64,000 bases of DNA from CBDCVD01 sp965224015 (GTDB lineage: Bacteria; Pseudomonadota; Alphaproteobacteria; Rhizobiales; CBDCVD01), in assembly GCA_965224015.1 (NCBI GenBank), contig OZ245032.1:1-64000 (forward strand), given 5' to 3'. The notes beneath the pieces were generated by a model. It had not been told where the DNA came from. It saw only the letters and a list, made by a program, of their open reading frames with translations, and did not search any database. How positions within the stretch are numbered: position 1 is the first letter of the stretch; the number at the start of each line of letters is the position of its first letter. The position numbers and the translations under genes were made by a program. Shown here piece after piece: positions 53,785-61,643 of this stretch.

Positions 53785-53824
53785 TAAGGCCCGGTCCGGC
53801 GCAATATAAGGATGTAGCGCGATC

Positions 53825-54514
53825 ATGCATGATCCTGTTCTCATCGCTCCGTCAATACTGTCGGCAGACTTCTCGCGTCTTGGGGATGATATTCGCGCCA
53901 TAGATGCGGGGGGCTGCGACTGGGTGCATGTGGATGTGATGGACGGGCATTTTGTGCCGAATTTGACCATCGGCCCTCTTGTGGTTGAGGCGATTCGGCC
54001 CCTGACAGATAAGCCCCTTGATGTGCATCTGATGATTGAACCGGCGGATCCGTTTATTGCCGCGTTTGCCGATGCGGGTGCGGACATCATTACGGTTCAT
54101 GTTGAAGCCTGCCCCCATTTGGAGCGCACTCTGACGGTTATTCGCAAACATGGCAAAAAGGCCGGGGTTGCTCTCAACCCGGCTACGCCGGAGAGCACCA
54201 TTGCCTATGTTCTGGATAGGGTCGATTTGGTCTTGTGTATGACGGTGAATCCCGGTTTTGCAGGGCAGGTATTCATTCCCGCTGTGGTCGAGAAAATTCG
54301 CCGCGTCCGGGCGCTTGTGGACAGGCGTCCCATTGACATAGAAGTGGACGGGGGCATTGGACCGGCAACTGCCGGCGCGGTTGCGGCGGTGGGCGCCAAT
54401 GTGCTGGTGGCCGGGTCCGCTGTTTTTAAAGGCAAAACACCTCAGGCGATTGCTGACAACATAGACGCGATCCGCGCAGGGGCGCGGGCTGGTGATGCCC
54501 GTGCCCGCCAATAG
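53825..54514 (+). CDS. rpe: Ribulose-phosphate 3-epimerase
   Basis: 229 residues, a TIM barrel. IAPSILSADFSRLGDDI (about 5-21), metal/catalytic Asp in WVHVDVMDGHFVPNLTIG, DVHLMIE, MTVNPGFAGQ and VDGGI all match Rpe. Interconverts ribulose- and xylulose-5-phosphate in the pentose phosphate route. AAGGATG upstream. Follows pgk but now separated by A8. Confidence 0.96.
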   Translation: MHDPVLIAPSILSADFSRLGDDIRAIDAGGCDWVHVDVMDGHFVPNLTIGPLVVEAIRPLTDKPLDVHLMIEPADPFIAAFADAGADIITVHVEACPHLERTLTVIRKHGKKAGVALNPATPESTIAYVLDRVDLVLCMTVNPGFAGQVFIPAVVEKIRRVRALVDRRPIDIEVDGGIGPATAGAVAAVGANVLVAGSAVFKGKTPQAIADNIDAIRAGARAGDARARQ

Positions 54515-54592
54515 ACGTGCTTGAGTAGACTCCCGCTGACAAATCGCGCTACGATACAACTTTTAGAAGACGTTTATGACGGAGGCTTAATC

Positions 54593-55513
54593 ATGACAAA
54601 TCAGTCCGTTTTCTACAACCGTTCTGGCACCAGACCCTGGACAGCAAAGGATTTTGATCAGGCATTGCTGGATCTTTATGATGAGTATGTTCACAGTAAA
54701 ATCACCAAGCGGGAGTTTCTCGACAAGGCCGGCCGATTTGCCGGTGGCGGTTTAAGCGCTGCTGCTCTGCTTGCCGTACTCAGCCCTGACTATGCCCGGG
54801 CGCAACAGGTTGCGCCTGATGACGAAGCGATTCAGACACAGCGCATAACATACCCCTCACCCAACGGGCACAAGAGTGTTAACGGATATCTGGTCAAACC
54901 GGCTGGGGTGGTGGATCCGCTGCCAGGGGTTCTGGTTGTGCACGAAAACCGCGGGCTTAACCCTTACATCGAGGATGTTGCGCGGCGTATGGGCAAGGCC
55001 GGTTTTTTGGCTCTGGCGCCGGACGGATTGAGTCCCGTCGGCGGTTATCCGGGAAACGATGACGACGGCCGGGCGCTACAAAAGACTGTGGATCGGGAAA
55101 AGCTCATGAACGACTTTTTTGCCGCCTTTGAGCACCTCGTTTCGCGGGCAGACAGTACCGGAAACGTTGGGGCGGTGGGTTTTTGTTATGGGGGAGGGGT
55201 GTGCAATGCGCTTGCGGTGGCCTACCCTGATTTGAAAGCGTCAGTACCCTTTTACGGTCGCCAGCCAAGGGCTGAGGATGTTCCGCGTATCAGGGCGCCG
55301 CTGCTGCTTCACTATGCAGAGCTTGACAAGCGGATCAACGCCGGTTGGCCGGCCTATGAAGCGGCTCTTAAGGCGCATGACAAGGAATACCAGGCCTTTA
55401 TGTACGCGGGGGTTAATCACGGCTTTCACAACGATACCACGCCGCGCTTCGATCCCCAGGCTGCACGTCTGGCTGAGGAGCGAACGCTGGCGTTCTTTCG
55501 CGAAAAACTGTAA
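54593..55513 (+). CDS. Dienelactone hydrolase family protein
   Basis: 306 residues from ATG 54593 (GGAGG upstream). The nucleophile Cys is in GFCYGGG (about 192-198), Asp in YAELDKRINAG and His in VNHGFHND, the dienelactone-hydrolase triad. About 40 residues from the start lies a twin-arginine-like export segment (KREFLDKAGRFAGGGLSAAA... YARA), placed as in YghX-type relatives, suggesting export or an anchor. Substrate unknown. Confidence 0.9.
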   Translation: MTNQSVFYNRSGTRPWTAKDFDQALLDLYDEYVHSKITKREFLDKAGRFAGGGLSAAALLAVLSPDYARAQQVAPDDEAIQTQRITYPSPNGHKSVNGYLVKPAGVVDPLPGVLVVHENRGLNPYIEDVARRMGKAGFLALAPDGLSPVGGYPGNDDDGRALQKTVDREKLMNDFFAAFEHLVSRADSTGNVGAVGFCYGGGVCNALAVAYPDLKASVPFYGRQPRAEDVPRIRAPLLLHYAELDKRINAGWPAYEAALKAHDKEYQAFMYAGVNHGFHNDTTPRFDPQAARLAEERTLAFFREKL

Positions 55514-55518
55514 CGCCC

Positions 55519-55542
55519 AGAGCGTGCCCATGACACGCTCTA
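55519..55542. repeat. Minimal family C-like hairpin
   Basis: AGAGCGTG-CCCATGA-CACGCTCT followed by AG: the tips of family C in inverted orientation almost back to back. Could be a deletion product of a C element or act as a hairpin after the hydrolase gene (5 bp after its stop). Confidence 0.5.
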
Positions 55543-55568
55543 GCAAGTATGGGGCGGCAAGACGCTAA

Positions 55569-55669
55569 TACCAGCGGTATTGGCTTTATATACACGCCGA
55601 CTGGTGTACTGCCTTGATAACATACCTCTTTGACGCTAATCCATGAGTCATTGTTAAAGACTCTTGGTA
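55569..55669 (-). repeat. Family A MITE (A9), 101 bp
   Basis: An intact copy, TAA duplications at 55566-55568 and 55670-55672. Upstream of the DUF1176 gene, 62 bp before its start. Confidence 0.95.
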
Positions 55670-55731
55670 TAAGAGCCTCGTTTGTGGGGCGGACCTTAAT
55701 AAAAACCTTGGTGTTGCGAAAGGGCCAGTCC

Positions 55732-56817
55732 ATGCGGATTTATCTCACGAGAATAGGATTATGCCTTGCGTATTGGGTGTGTAGCGCCGTTTTCGTACAA
55801 GCGACGGAGACACGGCGGTATTTTAAGGACTATATCGCCACATGCCGTGATGACGGCTTCTGTTCGGCGGTTGTTTACGACAATCCGAATTCAGCGGCGG
55901 GGGTGGCCGATAACTGGGTGCGTATCGGCCGCGCCGGATCCGAGAACGCGCAGTGGGAAATTTCCTTTGTGGCCATTAAGGAAAATGTCGATGTCTCACA
56001 CCCTGTAGTCATCATCGTTGACGATACGGCGCGGTTTACCCTGCGCCCGCCCAATGCGTTGAGAACGGTCACCTCCGTCAACGAATTTTTCCTTACCGAC
56101 GCTAAAATGGCTACATTTTTGCTGGACGAGATGCTGAAAGGGCGCGAAGCCAGAATTCATTTCACCGGCGAAAACGGCGGCGGACAAACAGCCCGTATCT
56201 CTCTGTCGGGGATTAGCGCGGCTCTCTTGTGGATTGATGAGCAGCAAAACCGGGTGGGCTCCTTGCGCCAGGCAGGGGATTGGCCAGGTCGCGCCGCGGC
56301 GCCGCCAACAGCTCCTATGACCTATCATCAGGCTTTCAATAGCGGGCAAGTTCCCGGCAGAATCGCCGCCTATCACAAGCAGCAACAGTGTGAAGATATA
56401 AACGGCGGGATCGGCGAAATGGAGATCATCCGTGCCGAACTTGATGGGAATACGAATTTGATCGGTTTGCCGTGCTGGTCCGGCGCCTATAATGCGGGCT
56501 TTAACTTTTATGTCTGGTACCGCGACACGCCGGACAATTTTCAGCGCCTGGTTTTTCCCCGTTACAGCCCCGATAGGGGTTGGACTGCCACCGATAGCCT
56601 GATCAATCCATCATTTGATCAGGAACAGAATGTGCTGATCGATCGCTATAAAGGGCGCGGCATTGGCGATTGCGGCACGTCGGGCAGCTATCTGTGGTTT
56701 AACAACCCGTCCGCCGGCGCCCAGTTCCGTCTGCTGCGTATGCGCGCCAAGGACACCTGCGATGGCCAGCAAGGCAACTGGCCGATCGTGTTTGAGGACA
56801 GCGCCATCGTGCAATAG
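55732..56817 (+). CDS. DUF1176 domain-containing exported protein
   Basis: 361 residues. An in-frame start inside A9 is ignored; ATG 55732 opens a signal peptide (MRIYLTRIGLCLAYWVCSAV, cleavage near VQA). The mature protein begins FKDYIATCRDDGFCSAVVY, with ALLWIDEQQNRVGSL and LIGLPCWSGAYNAGFNFYVW further on, matching DUF1176, a periplasmic family of unknown function. Cys residues likely form disulphides. Confidence 0.85.
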   Translation: MRIYLTRIGLCLAYWVCSAVFVQATETRRYFKDYIATCRDDGFCSAVVYDNPNSAAGVADNWVRIGRAGSENAQWEISFVAIKENVDVSHPVVIIVDDTARFTLRPPNALRTVTSVNEFFLTDAKMATFLLDEMLKGREARIHFTGENGGGQTARISLSGISAALLWIDEQQNRVGSLRQAGDWPGRAAAPPTAPMTYHQAFNSGQVPGRIAAYHKQQQCEDINGGIGEMEIIRAELDGNTNLIGLPCWSGAYNAGFNFYVWYRDTPDNFQRLVFPRYSPDRGWTATDSLINPSFDQEQNVLIDRYKGRGIGDCGTSGSYLWFNNPSAGAQFRLLRMRAKDTCDGQQGNWPIVFEDSAIVQ

Positions 56818-57023
56818 CCAAGCGAAATCAACACCGATGCCCATCCGTGATTTGCTCCTTGATCAATGACAGTAGCTTATGGCAAATAGGCAGCGCTGAA
56901 CGGTCGTGCGTATCATAAATCATAACGACACGGACTACAGCGCATCTGGTGATTGCGGATATGCCTTGGAGGTTCACCGGCTGGACAACCGGCGGTGCCG
57001 ACATTGCGTTGGAGAGGCATGCG

Positions 57024-58283
57024 ATGAGTGAGCGGTTTTTTCCTATTGCGGCCTTGCTGTTCGGGGCTGCGTTTTTGTTTGTTGCCCATGGCGCGCATGG
57101 CATGATCATTCCCTTGCGTGGTGATCTTGAAGGGTTTTCCAAGTCAATAATCGGTTTGATTGGTGCCGGATGGGCGGTGGGCTATATCCTTGGTTGCCTG
57201 CATATGCCGCGAATCGTTCAGCGGGTTGGTCATGTGCGGGCCTTTGGGGCGGTCTCCGCCACGTGCGCCATAGTTATTCTGGCGCTTTTTATAGCGATCG
57301 ACGCCACCACATGGATAGTTCTGCGCGCTTTGGCCGGATTTTGCACCGCCGGCGCCTACATGATTATGGAAAGCTGGCTCAACGAGCGCTCCACCAACGA
57401 TATTCGCGGAACCGTCTTTAGCATTTACGTGATTATTTCAACGCTTGCCATGACCGCAGGTCAGTTGATGCTGTCCTGGCAGAATATGGCCGGGGTGATG
57501 CCTTTTATTGCGGTGGCCATTTTCTATTGCCTGTCCCTGTTGCCTACCGCGCTCAGTCGCGCCAAGTCGCCTGAGCCACTGCAGGACATCTCGCTTGATC
57601 TCAGGTCTTTGTATCACAACTCTCCCGTGGCCCTTGTCGGGTGCTTTCTTGTTGGCATTACCAATTCGGCCTACGGGAATTTTGCGGCCCTTTATGGCAA
57701 GGAAATTGGCCTCAGCGTTGCGATGATCGCCATCATGCTGTCCGCGGCTCTGGTTGGCGGCTCGGTGACACAACTGCCTATCGGGCGCCTTTCAGACAAG
57801 TTCGATCGCCGCCACGTGATGATCTACGTGGCGATGCTTGCAAGTATTACAGGGTTCGTCATTTGGATTGTCAATCCCGAAAACGCAAATATTGTTCTGG
57901 CAATTATGTTTGTCTTCGGCGGACTGAACTTTCCTCTGTATTCAATCGCGGTTGCTCACGCCAATGACTATGCGAAATCTGAAAACTTTGTTAACGTTGC
58001 CGGCGGGTTACTTCTTGTCTATGGCATTGGCACAATGGTCGGACCGCCGTTGGGGGCCGCGTCGATGGATGTTTTAGGTAGCGCCGGTTTGTTTGTCTGC
58101 ACGGCATTCGTGCATGCGACCATTGCTCTTTATACCCTTTATCGCCTTGGTCGACGCAAGCCGGTATCCGATAAAGAGCGCGTCGAGTTCCAGGGTCTGC
58201 CGGTTACGCGCACGAATACACCAGAGACGATCAACTGGGAGCATTCGGCCGAAACACGCCGGGCAACCGAGAGGGCAGATTAG
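57024..58283 (+). CDS. MFS transporter
   Basis: 419 residues from ATG 57024 (GGAGAGG upstream). Twelve hydrophobic segments. The loop motif GRLSDKFDRRHVM between halves and FCTAGAYMIMESWLNE in the first half resemble the YcaD-type group of MFS carriers. Substrate unknown. Its TAG stop is the target duplication of B5, so the insertion was neutral for the protein. Confidence 0.9.
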   Translation: MSERFFPIAALLFGAAFLFVAHGAHGMIIPLRGDLEGFSKSIIGLIGAGWAVGYILGCLHMPRIVQRVGHVRAFGAVSATCAIVILALFIAIDATTWIVLRALAGFCTAGAYMIMESWLNERSTNDIRGTVFSIYVIISTLAMTAGQLMLSWQNMAGVMPFIAVAIFYCLSLLPTALSRAKSPEPLQDISLDLRSLYHNSPVALVGCFLVGITNSAYGNFAALYGKEIGLSVAMIAIMLSAALVGGSVTQLPIGRLSDKFDRRHVMIYVAMLASITGFVIWIVNPENANIVLAIMFVFGGLNFPLYSIAVAHANDYAKSENFVNVAGGLLLVYGIGTMVGPPLGAASMDVLGSAGLFVCTAFVHATIALYTLYRLGRRKPVSDKERVEFQGLPVTRTNTPETINWEHSAETRRATERAD

Positions 58284-58524
58284 ATCAGCATGGGGTTTGC
58301 TTATACCCATGTTGCCCGGGGTATAAGCGAAACCCATATAGCTGATTGCCCTCTAAATCTATAGCAACATGCGAGGAAAATACGGGAGTGCCCATGATAC
58401 CAATTATACCAGCGGTATTGGCTTTATAGACACGCCGACTGGTGTATTGCCTTGATAACACTACGCTTTGACGCAAATGCATGAGTCATTGGCAAGGGCC
58501 CTTGGTATTAAACGCATTTTGCCA
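58284..58524 (+). repeat. Family B MITE (B5) carrying a nested family A copy
   Basis: TAG flanks at 58281-58283 (MFS stop codon) and 58525-58527. Without nested A10 and its duplication it is 137 bp. Confidence 0.92.
58407..58507 (-). repeat. Family A MITE (A10), nested in B5
   Basis: An intact 101-bp copy with TTA duplications at 58404-58406 and 58508-58510. Same internal site of B as A6, opposite orientation. Confidence 0.95.
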
Positions 58525-58584
58525 TAGACGGCCAACCCACAAATCCTATCGCATTCGCTACGGAGCCTACACGGAGCCCCCACT

Positions 58585-59106
58585 ATGAGCCTTGACGCTG
58601 ATCGCCCGTTTATTGCCATTTCGATTGCGGTATTGAGTGTCTCCGATACCCGTACCCGTGTCGATGACCGATCCGGGGACCTGCTGGCGGCACGCATCGC
58701 CGAAGCGGGCCATCGGTTGGGAGCACGAGCCATTGTGAAAGACGATATTGCGTGTATTCAACACCGGATTGAGGCATGGATTGCTGATCCGGCTGTAGAC
58801 GTGATTGTCACCACGGGAGGAACCGGCTTTACTAGGCGCGATGTTACCCCGGAAGCCGTTGCGCCGTTGTTTGATAAACACATGGACGGGTTCTCTGCGC
58901 TATTTCACCGCCTGTCCTATGAGAAAATCGGGTCATCAACGATCCAGTCACGGGCAATGGCGGGTCTGGCGCGAGGAACGCTCATTTTTTGTTTGCCGGG
59001 CTCTCCAGGGGCGGTTCGTGATGCTTGGGACGGCATTCTCGTTCATCAGCTTGATAATCGCTTTCGTCCGTGCAATTTCGTTGAGCTCTTGCCGCGCATT
59101 GTTTAG
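58585..59106 (+). CDS. moaB: Molybdenum cofactor biosynthesis protein B
   Basis: 173 residues, a MogA/MoaB fold. VLSVSDTRTRVDDRSGDLL (about 14-32), VIVTTGGTGFTRRDVTPEAV (about 73-92) with the conserved GGTG and TxRD, and the C-terminal FCLPGSPGAVRDAW. It binds or adenylylates molybdopterin. Located 60 bp after B5. Convergent with the alpha-E gene. Confidence 0.93.
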   Translation: MSLDADRPFIAISIAVLSVSDTRTRVDDRSGDLLAARIAEAGHRLGARAIVKDDIACIQHRIEAWIADPAVDVIVTTGGTGFTRRDVTPEAVAPLFDKHMDGFSALFHRLSYEKIGSSTIQSRAMAGLARGTLIFCLPGSPGAVRDAWDGILVHQLDNRFRPCNFVELLPRIV

Positions 59107-59139
59107 GGATACCCGGCCTCGGTTGGCCTGGGCGGGAGG

Positions 59140-60084
59140 TTAATAGAAATTGTATTCGCGGGAAATGGACCGGGTCAGGGAAACGTTTCTCGCGATGATA
59201 TCGATCAGGAACTCATGCAGGCCTTCTTGAAAGATTGAGTCCATATGGCTTTCACTGAGCAGATCGTAGGTCTCACGCGCTTGCAGCTGCGGTTCGCTGG
59301 GCTCGCGGTACAGGCGCTCAAACTCGCCGAACATGCGGTTGATCCACTCATAGGAATAGATCAGCGCTCGCGGCATCTCGCGGCGCAGAATGAGGAATTC
59401 CGCGACATTCCAGGCCTTGTACCGATCGTGATAAACGTGTCGGTACGACTTATGCCCGGAGACGGCGCGCAGAATCATAGCCCATTGCAGGGTATCGACC
59501 TCGCCGCCGATCATTTCGTGGCGTGGCAGAAGAATGTAATACTTGACATCAAGAATACGGGCCGTGTTATCGGCGCGCTCCAGATGGGCGCCTAGTTGTG
59601 AGAATACAAACCCCTCGCGGCGCAGCGCAGTACCGAGGAAGGCACCACGAAATTCGTTTGAGCGCTGCTTTATCCAATCGAGAAACGCAGGCAGCCTGTT
59701 GCTGGTGATCGTCATCGGATCAACGGCTGCGAATTCAAGCCATGTTGTGTTCAGGCTTTCCCACATGTCGCCGCTGATAGCGGTGCGTACGGTGCGCGCG
59801 TTGGTGCGCGCGGTTAGCAAGCACGAGTGAACAGAGGAGGGGTTATCTTTGTCAAACAGCATAAAGGCGATAATATTGGCCAGATTAGCCTCATCGTATT
59901 TGTCGTAAAAGGCGTGATCAATGGCCGCGCTTTTTAGTGTTGAGTCCCATTGCTCGCGATAGCCTTCCGCGGAGCCGGGAATGAGCGATATGCGATAACC
60001 CACCTCCAGCAGCCGTGCGATGTTTTCGGCGCGCTCAACATAGCGCGATAGCCAGAACAGATTGGCGGCGGTGCGACCGAGCAT
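59140..60084 (-). CDS. Alpha-E domain-containing protein
   Basis: 314 residues, almost wholly helical. MLGRTAANLFWLSRYVERAE at the start is the signature of the alpha-E family. It lies 7 bp after the circularly permuted ATP-grasp gene in the same direction; the two nearly always occur together and are predicted (Iyer and Aravind's work on ATP-grasp systems) to take part in a peptide- or amine-ligation pathway. Exact chemistry is unknown. Confidence 0.92.
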   Translation of the reverse strand: MLGRTAANLFWLSRYVERAENIARLLEVGYRISLIPGSAEGYREQWDSTLKSAAIDHAFYDKYDEANLANIIAFMLFDKDNPSSVHSCLLTARTNARTVRTAISGDMWESLNTTWLEFAAVDPMTITSNRLPAFLDWIKQRSNEFRGAFLGTALRREGFVFSQLGAHLERADNTARILDVKYYILLPRHEMIGGEVDTLQWAMILRAVSGHKSYRHVYHDRYKAWNVAEFLILRREMPRALIYSYEWINRMFGEFERLYREPSEPQLQARETYDLLSESHMDSIFQEGLHEFLIDIIARNVSLTRSISREYNFY

Positions 60085-60091
60085 GGCTTGA

Positions 60092-61525
60092 CTAATCCTC
60101 TAATACCCATGTGTCCTTGGTGCCGCCCCCTTGCGACGAGTTAACCACGAGCGAGCCGGGTTTTAGCGCCACGCGGGTCAGTCCCCCGGGGGTAAAGCGA
60201 ACACTATCCCCCACAAGTACGAACGGGCGCAGGTCAACATGGCGCGGCACGAGACCTTTGCCTGTATAGGTGGGGCTGGCAGACAGCGCCAAGGTCGGCT
60301 GCGCGATATAGTTTTCGGGTTCGGCGCTTATTCTTTTGGCGAAATCGGTGCGCTGTTTGCGACTCGCGTGGGGTCCGACCAGCATGCCGTATCCGCCAGA
60401 GCCATGCACCTGTTTGACCACCAGTTCTTCCAGATGGGCAAGCACATAGGCCAAGTCATCGGGCTTGATGCACTGGTAGGTTGGCACGTTTTTGAGAATG
60501 GGGCGCGCACCGGTATAGAACTCGACAATTTCCGGCACATAAGCATAAACGGCTTTATCATCGGCGATGCCGGTGCCCGGGGCGTTGGCGAGGGTAACGT
60601 TTCCCGCGCGATAGGCGTCAAAGATACCGACCACACCGAGCATGGATTGCGGATTGAAAGTCAGCGGATCGAGATACTCGTCATCAATGCGCCGGTAGAT
60701 CACGTCGACTTTTGCCGCGCCGCGCGTTGTGCGCATGTAGACGAAGCCGTCATCGACGAAAAGGTCTTGCCCCTCGACCAGCTCAACGCCCATTTGGTCA
60801 GCCAAAAGCGTATGTTCAAAAAATGCGGAGTTGTGAATGCCAGGGGTCAAAAGCGCGATTGTCGGCTCCCTCAGACACGCAGGCGGGGCGACGCTCTCAA
60901 GGGTTTGGCGCAACAGTTCCGGGTAATGCTCGATGGGTGCGATGCGATGGCGGGCAAACAGGTTGGGCAGCAAATGCATCATCGCCTCGCGGTTTTCCAG
61001 CATGTACGAGACCCCTGACGGGGTGCGTAGGTTATCCTCAAGCACCGTAAAGTCGCTCGCGCCAACGCGCACAATGTCGACGCCGGCTATATGGGTATAG
61101 ACCCCGCACGGGGGTGTAAAGCCGACCATTTCCGGCAGAAAGGCTTTGTTTTGAATGATCAGTTCGGCAGGCAGACGGCCGGCCTTGATAATTTCCTGGC
61201 GATGATAGATGTCGTGCAAAAAGGCGTTGAGGGCGCGTATGCGCTGCTCCAGCCCCTTGCGCAGCTGTCGCCATTCTTTGGCGGCGATAATGCGTGGAAT
61301 GATATCGAACGGAATGAGGCGTTCGGCTCCGGAGCTGGAATTATAGACCGCAAAGGTAATCCCCAGGCGGCGAAAGATGGCAGCGGCATCCTTGGCCTTG
61401 TGCTTGAGCACGTTGGCGGGCTGCGCTTCTATCCAGGCGGCGAGTTGCCGATAGGGTGCACGCACCGAACCATCGGGCGCGAACATTTCGTTATAAACTT
61501 CGCTCTCAAGATCTTGCGTTGACAT
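60092..61525 (-). CDS. Circularly permuted type 2 ATP-grasp protein
   Basis: About 477 residues from ATG 61525. Family stretches include PRIIAAKEWRQLRKGLEQRI, VVKQVHGSGGYGMLVGPHAS (nucleotide-binding glycine loop) and the late LVVNSSQGGGTKDTWVLED. The permuted ATP-grasp fold ligates carboxyl to amine groups using ATP. Paired with the alpha-E gene; a transglutaminase-like gene that often completes the trio is not seen next to it. Confidence 0.92.
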   Translation of the reverse strand: MSTQDLESEVYNEMFAPDGSVRAPYRQLAAWIEAQPANVLKHKAKDAAAIFRRLGITFAVYNSSSGAERLIPFDIIPRIIAAKEWRQLRKGLEQRIRALNAFLHDIYHRQEIIKAGRLPAELIIQNKAFLPEMVGFTPPCGVYTHIAGVDIVRVGASDFTVLEDNLRTPSGVSYMLENREAMMHLLPNLFARHRIAPIEHYPELLRQTLESVAPPACLREPTIALLTPGIHNSAFFEHTLLADQMGVELVEGQDLFVDDGFVYMRTTRGAAKVDVIYRRIDDEYLDPLTFNPQSMLGVVGIFDAYRAGNVTLANAPGTGIADDKAVYAYVPEIVEFYTGARPILKNVPTYQCIKPDDLAYVLAHLEELVVKQVHGSGGYGMLVGPHASRKQRTDFAKRISAEPENYIAQPTLALSASPTYTGKGLVPRHVDLRPFVLVGDSVRFTPGGLTRVALKPGSLVVNSSQGGGTKDTWVLED

Positions 61526-61643
61526 GGCCGCTTTCGTGTTTGCGATTTGGCAAACTTTAAAGCAATATGCGCCCACGCCAAAGTCTTAAATTACGCCAAG
61601 CCGGTGAGCAAACCACGCCAGGGAAAGAGGGAAGGGAATTGGC

